Origin: Dokdonella sp.
GTDB taxonomy: Bacteria > Pseudomonadota > Gammaproteobacteria > Xanthomonadales > Rhodanobacteraceae
DNA length: 64,000 nt
Assembly: GCA_024707225.1 (NCBI GenBank)
Contig: JANQAE010000004.1
Coordinates: forward strand, 744,001 to 808,000
Direction: 5' to 3'
The notes beneath the pieces are model-generated. The model saw only the letters and a program-made list of their open reading frames with translations, made no database searches and was not told where the DNA came from. Of the stretch, positions 19,801 through 27,045 are shown in pieces. Numbering within the stretch: the stretch's first letter is position 1; every line of letters starts with the position of its first letter. A program made the position numbers and the translations under genes.

Positions 19801-21099
19801 ATGTCGATTCGATCGTGCGGTCTGCTGCTGGTCGCGGTGACGGCGCCCGCTGCGGCGCAGACGGCATGGGCGCCGGTCTGGAGCACCACCTGGGCCGCCG
19901 AAGGCGCGGCGTCGACGCATGCCAGCGTGCTGCGTCGCGCCGGGGACGGCGCGCTGTTCGTCGGCATCGAGCCGAGCCGGGCCGGTTCGCAGCGCGCCGG
20001 CGTGCTGCGCATCGAAGCCGACGGCACGATCGGCTGGGCCCATGAGCGGCCGGGCGCCGGCGCCGCGGACGACGTGCTGCCATTGGCCGACGGACGCATC
20101 GCGCTGAACGGCGGCCCCGCGCCGTTCGTGCGCATGATCGATGCGGGCAGCGGCGATCCGGCCTGGGAGACCTCCGCCAGCGGTGCGACGCTGATGGTGC
20201 TGCGTTCGTTCGCGACGAACCAGATCGCACAGACGCCCGGCGGCGATCTGCTGGTGCGCGCGCAGGATGGCGACGCGTTCGTCGTGCTGCGCTTCGCGTC
20301 GGACGGACAGCTGCTGCCACCGTGGCGCTGGGCTTCGGGCCTCGACGAGATCTGGGCCAATTCGATCGTCGCGCTGGCCGACGGCGGCGCGATCGTCACC
20401 GGCCGCACGTTCAAGCCCGGCGGCGGATTCCGCACCGTGCGCTTCGCCGCCGACGGCGGCATCGTCTATGCCGACGTCGAACTCGGCAGCTTCGGCAGCC
20501 CGCTCGGCATGTCCTGGATCGCCGCGGCGGCCGACGGGGGTGCCTGGGTCGTCGCCTCGCCGGAGACGCCGCTCGGCATGCCCGGCGCGATGGCCTGGAG
20601 GATCGCCGCGAACGGCACGCGGGTGTGGACGCGCGTGCTGTCGGACCAGTCCAGCGGCGCGACCACGTTCTCGAACGGACCGGCCGCGCTCGGGCCCGGC
20701 GGCGACCTGTGGATCGCGACGGCGAGCACCTCGCCCAAGGCGCTCGGCCTGATCCGCGTCGACGGCGCGACCGGTGCCACGCGCTGGAACAGCCGCTCCT
20801 TGCTGCCGAGCGACGCCGACATGCTGGCGGTCGCACCGAACGGCCGCAGCCTGCTCGGCGGCTCCGCGCATGTCCCGGGCGGCGGCGGCCGCACCTACGC
20901 GATCCTCGCCGAGTTCGACGCGGACGGCGTGCTGTGCCGCGAGCACACGGTGAAGGACCTGTATGGTTTCCTATCCGCGGTCGGCGCCGCGGAAGGATGG
21001 ACCGTGCTCGGTGTCGGCGATGCCGGCGTCATCGTGCAGCGCTACGACGCCGACGGCGCCTGCGGCGATGCGCTGTTCGCGGATGGATTCGACGTCTGA
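19801..21099 (+). CDS. Secreted propeller-like protein, copy 1 of tandem pair, LFADGFDV tail
   Basis: The product is 432 residues. A short signal peptide (CGLLLVAVTAPAAAQ) precedes blades with recurring strands such as RIEADGTIGWAHERP, IAQTPGGDLLVRAQDGD, FRTVRFAADGGIVYA and GGGGRTYAILAEFDADG. This pattern suggests a beta-propeller of the delta-60 or PQQ-like kind. The C-terminal Cys pair lies in GVLCRE and GACGDALFADGFDV. ATG 19801 is preferred over TTG 19795. The next gene is a paralogue with the same layout, separated by about 110 bases and having its own ribosome site. The function is unknown and it is likely exported. Confidence 0.85.
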   Translation: MSIRSCGLLLVAVTAPAAAQTAWAPVWSTTWAAEGAASTHASVLRRAGDGALFVGIEPSRAGSQRAGVLRIEADGTIGWAHERPGAGAADDVLPLADGRIALNGGPAPFVRMIDAGSGDPAWETSASGATLMVLRSFATNQIAQTPGGDLLVRAQDGDAFVVLRFASDGQLLPPWRWASGLDEIWANSIVALADGGAIVTGRTFKPGGGFRTVRFAADGGIVYADVELGSFGSPLGMSWIAAAADGGAWVVASPETPLGMPGAMAWRIAANGTRVWTRVLSDQSSGATTFSNGPAALGPGGDLWIATASTSPKALGLIRVDGATGATRWNSRSLLPSDADMLAVAPNGRSLLGGSAHVPGGGGRTYAILAEFDADGVLCREHTVKDLYGFLSAVGAAEGWTVLGVGDAGVIVQRYDADGACGDALFADGFDV

Positions 21100-21212
21100 G
21101 CGATGCAGCGCCGCCGCGACCGCAGCGTGCCGGCCGCCACGCGCGATTCGCATTGTTGAGATCCGGCGGACCGTGTTGCGTATCGATGATCGACCAACGA
21201 GGAGAACACCGC

Positions 21213-22523
21213 ATGTCGATTCGCGCACGGGGCCTGATGCTGGCGCTGCTGACCGGCTCCGCCGGCGCCCATCCGGCCTGGGAGCCGGTCTGGACGACCA
21301 CATGGAACGCCACGGACGCGTCCGCGACGTTCCCGGGCGTGCTGCGCCGCGCCGACGACGGCGCGCTGTTCCTCGGCGTCGAGCCGTCGCGCAGCGGCAG
21401 TACGCGCGCCGGCGTGCTGCGGCTCGAAGCCGACGGTACGGTCGGCTGGGTCCACGAGCGTCCCGATCGGCCCGGCCCACCCGACGACGTCGTGCTGCTG
21501 GCCGATCATCGCGTGGCCCTGGTCGGCGGCTTCACGGCGCCGTTCGTGCGCACGATCGATGCCCTCAGCGGCGCCCTGGTCTGGGAGGCCGGCGCGAGCG
21601 ATGCCGTGCTCTGGGTCGAGCCGAGCTTCTTCCAGACCCGGCAGCTCGCGCAGACGCCAGCCGGCGAGCTGCTGATGCGCGCCGACGACGGCACCGACTT
21701 CGTCGTGCCGCGCTTCGACGCATCCGGCCAGACGCTGTCGGCCTGGCGCTGGACCGCCGCCGGCCAGGTCGCCACCGCCGATTCGATCGTCGCCCTGCCC
21801 GACGGCGGTGCGATCGTCGCCGGCCGCGGCGACACCATCGGCGGCGACTACCGGACCGTGCGCTTCGGCGCCGACGGCGGCATCGTCTACACCGACACCG
21901 AGCCCGGCGAGATCGGCAACCCGCTCGGCGCTGCCTGGCTGGCGACGATGGCGGACGGCGCAGCGTTGCTCGTCGGCTCGCCGGAGACGCACCTCGGCAC
22001 GCCCGGTGTGATGGCCTGGAAGATCGGGGCCGATGGCACCCGGCTGTGGACACGCACGCTGTCGAATCAGTCGCAGGTGCTGACCACGTTCACGGGCTGG
22101 GCGCCCGCGCTCGCGCCGAACGGCGATCTGCGTATCGCCGTGCATCCTCCGGAAATGCTGCGTCTGCTGCGCATCGACACGGCGACCGGCGACACGCTCA
22201 GCGACGTGGCCTCGGCGGTGCCCGGCTTGCCGATGGCCCAGGCCGTCGCGCCGAACGGACGCAGCCTGCTGGTCGGCTACGCATTCATCCCCGGCGGCGG
22301 CGGCCGCACCTACGCGACGATGGCCGAGTTCGACGCGGACGGCGCGCTGTGCCGGCAGCGCAGCAGGCTGCCGGACCTCGGCAGCCTGAGCGGCGCGGTC
22401 GCCGGTGCCGAAGGCTGGACCGTCGCCGGCACCAGCGACACCGGCAGCGTCGTCGTGCAGCGCTACGACGCGGACGGCGCCTGCGGCGAGAACCTGTTCG
22501 CCGACGACTTCGAGCCGCGCTGA
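21213..22523 (+). CDS. Secreted propeller-like protein, copy 2 of tandem pair, LFADDFEPR tail
   Basis: The product is 436 residues and a clear paralogue of the preceding gene over its whole length. Shared landmarks are MSIR at the start, APVW/EPVWxTTW, GALF[VL]G[IV]EPSR, GVLR[IL]EADGT[IV]GW, ADGGIVY, SPETxLGxPG and GGGGRTYA. A GGAGAACACCGC sequence precedes the ATG at 21213, giving a good ribosome site. The tail is LFADDFEPR, a variant in which Gly is replaced by Asp. It presumably arose by tandem duplication and then diverged. It is probably exported, function unknown. Confidence 0.86.
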   Translation: MSIRARGLMLALLTGSAGAHPAWEPVWTTTWNATDASATFPGVLRRADDGALFLGVEPSRSGSTRAGVLRLEADGTVGWVHERPDRPGPPDDVVLLADHRVALVGGFTAPFVRTIDALSGALVWEAGASDAVLWVEPSFFQTRQLAQTPAGELLMRADDGTDFVVPRFDASGQTLSAWRWTAAGQVATADSIVALPDGGAIVAGRGDTIGGDYRTVRFGADGGIVYTDTEPGEIGNPLGAAWLATMADGAALLVGSPETHLGTPGVMAWKIGADGTRLWTRTLSNQSQVLTTFTGWAPALAPNGDLRIAVHPPEMLRLLRIDTATGDTLSDVASAVPGLPMAQAVAPNGRSLLVGYAFIPGGGGRTYATMAEFDADGALCRQRSRLPDLGSLSGAVAGAEGWTVAGTSDTGSVVVQRYDADGACGENLFADDFEPR

Positions 22524-22755
22524 GCGGACGCACCCGGCCGCCGTCTGTCGGTATGCCGCGCGCCGGCGGCCGCACCGTTCACGACGTCCGCAGTACGCCG
22601 GCGGGGAGCGCCGAGGCGTGGCCCGCAGCGCCACGATCGCATGTCGGCCGACCGGATGCAGACGCATCTGCGCCGCGACCGGCACCTGCGGCCTCACGAG
22701 AACCGGACTGCTTGCTCGCCGCGCGCGTCGCCGCAAGGACGCGCGCGGCCTGTGC

Positions 22756-23112
22756 TCAGAGCGAAACGATCGGCTTGAACCCGCCCCAGAACATGCGCTT
22801 GCCGTCGAACGGCATCGTCTGCGGCGTCAGATGGGCCAGACGTGGATCGGCCATGACCTTCTTGTTGATGCGGTCGCGCTGCGCGCGCGAGGCATAGACG
22901 ATCCACGAGAACACGACGACCTCGTCCGGCTTGAGCTTGACCGCCTGCGGGAACGAGGTGTGCTTGCCGGGCTTGACGTCGTCGGCGACGCATTCGACGT
23001 ACTCCAATGCGCCGTGCTCCTTCCAGATCTTGCCGGCCTTGCGGGCCAGCGCGCGGTATTCGGCCAGCTTCTCCTTCGGCACCGGCAGCACGAAACCGTC
23101 GACGTAGCTCAT
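22756..23112 (-). CDS. DUF1428 family protein (YbaA-like)
   Basis: The product is 118 residues. YVDGFVLPVPKEKLAEYR, ECVADDVKPGKHTSFPQAV, DEVVVFSWIVYASRAQRD and MPFDGKRMFWGGF are characteristic of DUF1428, a small dimeric alpha-beta barrel family similar to ferredoxin-like stress proteins. It is a cytosolic protein whose biochemical role is not established. It lies convergently with the tandem propeller genes and divergently from yceH. Confidence 0.95.
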   Translation of the reverse strand: MSYVDGFVLPVPKEKLAEYRALARKAGKIWKEHGALEYVECVADDVKPGKHTSFPQAVKLKPDEVVVFSWIVYASRAQRDRINKKVMADPRLAHLTPQTMPFDGKRMFWGGFKPIVSL

Positions 23113-23276
23113 GACGCGCCTCCTCGTGATCGGATGTGCTCGCGATCATACGCCGCGCCGCCGGCGAAGAAAGCGCGGCGGCCGCGGCGCGGGACGGCCC
23201 GCCTGTCGCGGCCGCGCCGGTGTCGGGTCGCCCCGCTCGGTTACACTCCGGCCCCTTTTTCCGTTGCGAGGCTGCC

Positions 23277-23954
23277 GTGGACGAATCCACCACCGAAACC
23301 ACCGCCGGTCCCGCGCTGAACGCGATCGAGGCGCGCATCCTCGGCTGCCTGATCGAGAAGGCCGCGATCACGCCGGAGGTCTATCCGCTGACGCTCAACG
23401 CCCTGGTCGCCGCGTGCAACCAGAAGACCAGCCGCGAGCCGGTGCTGCAGCTCGAACCCGGCGCCGTCGCCCATGCGCTGCGCAACCTGGAGACGCGTGA
23501 ACTGGTGCGCGTCGCGCCGTCGTCGCAGCGCGTATCGCGCTACGAGCATCGCTTCGACACCGGCTTCAACGTCACCACCCGCCAGCGCGCGGTGCTCGGC
23601 CTGCTGCTGCTGCGCGGCCCGCAGACGCTCAACGAACTGCTGACGCGCAGCGAGCGTCTGGCCGAATTCCCCAGCGTCGAGGACGTCCGCGACACGCTCG
23701 ACCGTCTCGCCCAGCGCGAGCCGCCGCTGGTCGTGAACCTCGGCCGCGCATCGGGCCAGCGCGAGGACCGCTACATGCATCTGTTGTGCGGACCGGTCGA
23801 TGCGGACGCCTATGCGGCGACGGCGGCGGCCGATGCGTCCGGCGCGGCGCGCGGCGGGCTGGCCGAACGCGTGGCGCAGCTGGAGGGGGATCTGGAAGGT
23901 TTGCGCGCGGAGCTGGAGGAGATGCGTGCGCGGCTGGGGGCGGCGGGGATTTGA
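23277..23954 (+). CDS. yceH: YceH family protein (DUF480)
   Basis: The product is 225 residues starting at GTG 23277. LNAIEARILGCLIEKAAITPE, YPLTLNALVAACNQKTSREPV, RYEHRFDT and ELLTRSERLAEF are hallmark stretches of the YceH/DUF480 family, which contains two winged-helix domains. The C-terminal ~45 residues add a coiled-coil-like region (AERVAQLEGDLEGLRAELEEMRA). The family's molecular function remains unclear. It is the last rightward gene before the repeat-rich gap. Confidence 0.94.
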   Translation: MDESTTETTAGPALNAIEARILGCLIEKAAITPEVYPLTLNALVAACNQKTSREPVLQLEPGAVAHALRNLETRELVRVAPSSQRVSRYEHRFDTGFNVTTRQRAVLGLLLLRGPQTLNELLTRSERLAEFPSVEDVRDTLDRLAQREPPLVVNLGRASGQREDRYMHLLCGPVDADAYAATAAADASGAARGGLAERVAQLEGDLEGLRAELEEMRARLGAAGI

Positions 23955-24039
23955 GGTTGTTTGCTTTACGTTGGCCTGTGGGCGAGCGGGGGCGGGTTTC
24001 GGCTGTTACCCACGTGTAGGTTTCGATTCTCAGGTGTGC

Positions 24040-24110
24040 GGCATCCCTGCCTGTTTTTCCGCTCGCTCCGGCGAGCGGGTTACTTCTCTTTGCGTGCCCG
24101 CAGCGCCGTA
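24040..24110 (+). repeat. Intergenic repeat copy A
   Basis: Core order: GGCATCCCTGCCTGTTTTT, CCGCTCGC, a short hinge, GCGAGCGGGT, then a TTCTCTTTGCGTG segment. The GCTCGC/GCGAGC arms can form a hairpin. It has the same orientation as copy B. Confidence 0.75.
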
Positions 24111-24169
24111 GCACCGGCGCGACGGCATGGGCGGCTCGACGTTTGGGCCGCTGTTGCTAGTAGGTGGTC

Positions 24170-24262
24170 GGCATCCGTGCCTTTTTCCGCTCGCCTCCGG
24201 GCGAGCGGGTCACTTTTCTTTGCGTGGCCAAAGAAAAGTAACCAAAAGAAAGGCCACCCCGG
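24170..24262 (+). repeat. Intergenic repeat copy B with long palindrome
   Basis: Same core as copy A, followed by CTTTTCTTTG, a 6-base loop and CAAAGAAAAG, a perfect 10-base inverted repeat at about 24213-24238. A hairpin-prone GGTCAC/GTAACC extension surrounds it. Such sequences are recurrent in gammaproteobacterial gaps. Confidence 0.78.
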
Positions 24263-24769
24263 TGCGCGGTCTCCGGGCATCCTGCCCTACGACTGCGCGA
24301 AGGCGCTTCGGGGTCCGCTGACGGCGCCTCCTGCGCCGACAGCGGACTGGGCCACGTCCTGTGGCCCACCCTTCGGGCTTTTCCCTCCGCACCTTCGCCG
24401 CGCACAGGGGCCCCGTTGGCGCGCGTCCTGCGCGCTCAAGCAAGTGCAAGAGCGAGAAGCGAAGAAGCGACAGGCTGCGCATGGTCGCGCGATTGCGGAT
24501 GAAAGCAAGACTTGAATTGAAAGCGGTAGCGAAAGAGCAGAGGCAGGGCGCAATCGACGCCGCTTTTTTGCTTTTGCTTGATCTTCTGCGCGCAGGAAGC
24601 GCGCTCTCGGGTCCCGTCAGACGTGGTGGGTCGGGGCCGGAAAGCCCGCAGGGGCGCGGGCAGGGAGGCCCGCGCGTTCGTCGTCAGCACAGGAGGTGCT
24701 GTCGACGAACCTCGGTCCCGGCCCACGGACCCGCAGGGCAGGAGGCCCGGAGGGCACGTCTGTGGGGTG

Positions 24770-24868
24770 CCCTTCTCTTTGGTTACTTTCTCTTGGGCAC
24801 GCAAGAGAAAGTGACCCGCTCGCCTGGAGGCGAGCGGAAAACAGGCAGGGATGCCGACCGCCTACGAA
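24770..24868 (-). repeat. Intergenic repeat copy C (opposite orientation)
   Basis: This is the reverse-oriented counterpart of copy B: TCTCTTGGGCACGCAAGAGA, then GTGACCCGCTCGC, a hinge, GGCGAGCGG and GGCAGGGATGCCGACC. Copies B and C face each other and bound about 500 bases of non-coding DNA. Confidence 0.76.
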
Positions 24869-24915
24869 GCAACAACCACCCAAACATCAAACCGCCCCGC
24901 CGCTCCTGCGACACG

Positions 24916-24990
24916 GTGGGCAGGCAAGAGACAGTGACCCGCTCGCGGGAGCGAGCGGAAAACAGGCAGGGATGCCGACCGCCTACAAAG
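24916..24990 (-). repeat. Intergenic repeat copy D
   Basis: Contains GTGGGCAGGCAAGAG, AGTGACCCGCTCGC, GAGCGAGCGG and GGCAGGGATGCCGACC, with the same orientation as copy C. Confidence 0.75.
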
Positions 24991-25054
24991 TAAGAACCAC
25001 CAAGCGCCGAGCCGACTTAGACGCTCGCATCGCGCCTGCATCGATGTAGGAACG

Positions 25055-25120
25055 CTAAGGAAGTGACCCGCTCGCCGGAGCGAGCGGAATAAGGCACGGA
25101 TGCCGCCTACCTACGAAGCA
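25055..25120 (-). repeat. Intergenic repeat copy E
   Basis: Contains GGAAGTGACCCGCTCGC, GAGCGAGCGG and GGCACGGATGCCGCC. It is slightly shorter than the others. Confidence 0.7.
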
Positions 25121-25176
25121 ACAACCACGCAAACATCGGGCCGGCTTCGCCGTTCGCGCCGCTCCTGCGGCGCTGT

Positions 25177-25246
25177 GGGCACGCAAAGAGAAGTGACCCG
25201 CTCGCCCGGAGGCGAGCGGAAAAGGCAGGGACGCCGACCACATACA
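25177..25246 (-). repeat. Intergenic repeat copy F
   Basis: Contains GGGCACGCAAAGAGAAGTG, ACCCGCTCGCCCGGAGGCGA and GGCAGGGACGCCGACC. It abuts the rtcB-like remnant. Together with copies A-E it fills most of the 1.4 kb convergent gap between yceH and the aldo/keto reductase gene. Confidence 0.73.
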
Positions 25247-25247
25247 A

Positions 25248-25349
25248 GTCGGCGGCCGCCACGAGCCGATCAAGGCAGTGATCGCGGCACAGGACGACCT
25301 GATCGAGGTCGTCCATACGCTGCGTCGGGCGGTCCGCCGTCAAGGCTGA
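25248..25349 (+). pseudogene. C-terminal remnant of RtcB-type RNA ligase
   Basis: The frame ending with TGA at 25347-25349 reads EPIKAVIAAQDDLIEVVHTL and then RRAVRRQG. This matches the end of RtcB RNA ligases, which close with a helix of the form (I/M)xxQ-x-DLVEVVHTLRQV-x-VKG. Only about 34 codons remain. The normal terminal Lys-Gly is replaced by Arg-Gln-Gly and no upstream catalytic sequence precedes it. It directly follows repeat copy F, which suggests deletion of the rest of the gene during repeat rearrangement. Confidence 0.55.
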
Positions 25350-25373
25350 AACGCCGAACGCCGGCGCATCGGC

Positions 25374-26258
25374 TCACCCGCGCGCAAACGCCGCGCGGCC
25401 CTCCGCATCGAGCGCGGCGAACGCCGCATCGTCGAGCACGACGTCGACCGCGGCGACGTTCTGCTCCAGATGCGCAACCTTGCCGGTACCCGGAATCGGC
25501 AGCATCACCGGACTGCGCCGGAGGATCCAGGCCAGCGCGATCTGGCTCGGCGTCGCGCCGTGCTCGTGCGCGAGGCGGTCGAGCAGCGAACCGGGGCGCG
25601 CCAGATCGCCGGCGGCCAACGGATACCACGGAATGAAGCCGATGCCGTGGCGCTCGCAATGGTCGAGCACGGCCTCGCTGGTGCGGTCGACCAGGTTGTA
25701 GCGGTTCTGCACGGTCGCGACCGGAAATATCTTCGCGGCGGCCTCGATCTCGGCGACCGAGACTTCGCTGAGGCCCGCGTGGCGGATCACGCCGGTGTCG
25801 ATCAGCTCCTTGACCGCGCCGAACTGCTCGTCGTGCGGCACCTTCGGGTCGATGCGGTGCAACTGCCACAGGTCGATGCGCTCGACGCCGAGCAGACGGC
25901 GGCTCTTGTGCGCCTGCTGGATCAGGTATTCCGGACGGCCGAGCGGGATCCAGCGGTTCGGACCGGTGCGCGCGAGGCCGCCCTTGGTCGCGACGACGAG
26001 ATCGCCGTAAGGATGCAGCGCCTCGCGGATCAGCGGCTCGGACACGTCCGGTCCGTAGGAGTCGGCGGTGTCGATGAAGTCGATGCCGAGCTCGGGGACC
26101 CGGCGCAGCGTCGCCAATGCCTCGGCGCGGTCGGGCGGATCGCCCCAGATGCCCGCTCCGGTGACGCGCATCGCGCCGAAGCCCAGGCGGTTGACGGCGA
26201 GATCGCCGCCGATCGTGAAGCGGCCGGAACGGGCCGCGGTCGGCGTGGACATGAGCAT
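25374..26258 (-). CDS. Aldo/keto reductase
   Basis: The product is 294 residues from 26258 (292 if it starts at MSTPT, 26252). It is an NADPH-dependent carbonyl reductase of the TIM-barrel AKR family. The visible tetrad is Asp and Tyr in FIDTADSYG, Lys in VVATKGG and His in [13 protein letters not shown]-binding [13 protein letters not shown] is at the C-terminal end. [16 protein letters not shown] at the N-terminus is like the AKR subgroup that includes YdbC-like oxidoreductases. The gene is transcribed toward the repeat-rich gap, so it may depend on a distal terminator there. The substrate is unknown. Confidence 0.95.
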   Translation of the reverse strand: MLMSTPTAARSGRFTIGGDLAVNRLGFGAMRVTGAGIWGDPPDRAEALATLRRVPELGIDFIDTADSYGPDVSEPLIREALHPYGDLVVATKGGLARTGPNRWIPLGRPEYLIQQAHKSRRLLGVERIDLWQLHRIDPKVPHDEQFGAVKELIDTGVIRHAGLSEVSVAEIEAAAKIFPVATVQNRYNLVDRTSEAVLDHCERHGIGFIPWYPLAAGDLARPGSLLDRLAHEHGATPSQIALAWILRRSPVMLPIPGTGKVAHLEQNVAAVDVVLDDAAFAALDAEGRAAFARG

Positions 26259-26400
26259 GTTCTCCGGACGGAAGCCCTCGACGTGGGCCGGCCGACGAGG
26301 AATTCAAGCCGATCCGGTCCATGAACGCGGGTCCGCGCCGCGTCCGTGCCCAGCGCACAAGGCGCTAAGCTGAGCGGCGATGCCGCCTGGGAGCACCGCG

Positions 26401-26958
26401 ATGAAACTGCCGGTCCGCACCGACTTCCCGCTCGCCGAGATTCGCCGCTACCTCGAGCCCGGACCGATCGTCCTGGTCAGTTCCGCATGGAAGGACCGCA
26501 CCAACATCATGACGATGGGCTGGCACATGATGCTCGGCTTCGAGCCGGCCCTGTTCGGCTGCTACATCTGGGAGGCCAACCACAGCTTCGGGCTGATCCG
26601 CCGCAGCCGCCAGTGCGTGATCAACCTGCCGACCGCGGCGATGGTCGACACCGTCGTGGACATCGGCAACTGCAGCGGTGCCGAGGTCGACAAGTTCGCG
26701 CGCTTCGGTCTGACCGCCGCGAAGGCGACCCATGTCGATGCGCCGCTGATCGCCGACTGCCACGCCAGCTTCGAATGCCGCCTCGCCGACGGCAGCCAGA
26801 TCGGCCGCCACGGCCTGTTCATCTGGGAGGTCGTCAAGGCGCACGTGGCGGCCCGGCCGCGCGTGCCCGAGACGCTGCACTACCGCGGCGACGGCGAGTT
26901 CCTGGTCGGCCGCCGCACGATCAGCCGGCGCGGACGCTTCAAGCCGGAGATGCTGTAG
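26401..26958 (+). CDS. Flavin reductase-like (FMN-binding split-barrel) protein
   Basis: The product is 185 residues from ATG 26401; an ATG at 26380 would add seven residues. LVSSAWKDRTNIMTMGWHMML, LFGCYIWEANHSFGLI, QCVINLPTAAMVDTVVDIGN and ECRLADG are characteristic of flavin reductase-like split-barrel proteins, which bind FMN and reduce flavin or act as small oxidoreductases. No signal peptide is visible. It is followed by an 87-base gap and then the mrfA-like gene on the same strand. A functional connection is possible but not shown. Confidence 0.88.
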   Translation: MKLPVRTDFPLAEIRRYLEPGPIVLVSSAWKDRTNIMTMGWHMMLGFEPALFGCYIWEANHSFGLIRRSRQCVINLPTAAMVDTVVDIGNCSGAEVDKFARFGLTAAKATHVDAPLIADCHASFECRLADGSQIGRHGLFIWEVVKAHVAARPRVPETLHYRGDGEFLVGRRTISRRGRFKPEML

Positions 26959-27045
26959 CGGGCGGCGCCGCCGCGGCGCAAGCGCCGTCTCATCCGGTGA
27001 GACGACCGCCGGCGATAAGCCGGGGTTTCGCCGAAGGCCCGCCGC

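Noticed and set aside
24040-25246. Possible CRISPR array
   Set aside because: The repeats are 60-100 bases, imperfect, unevenly spaced and in both orientations, with no uniform spacers or cas genes.
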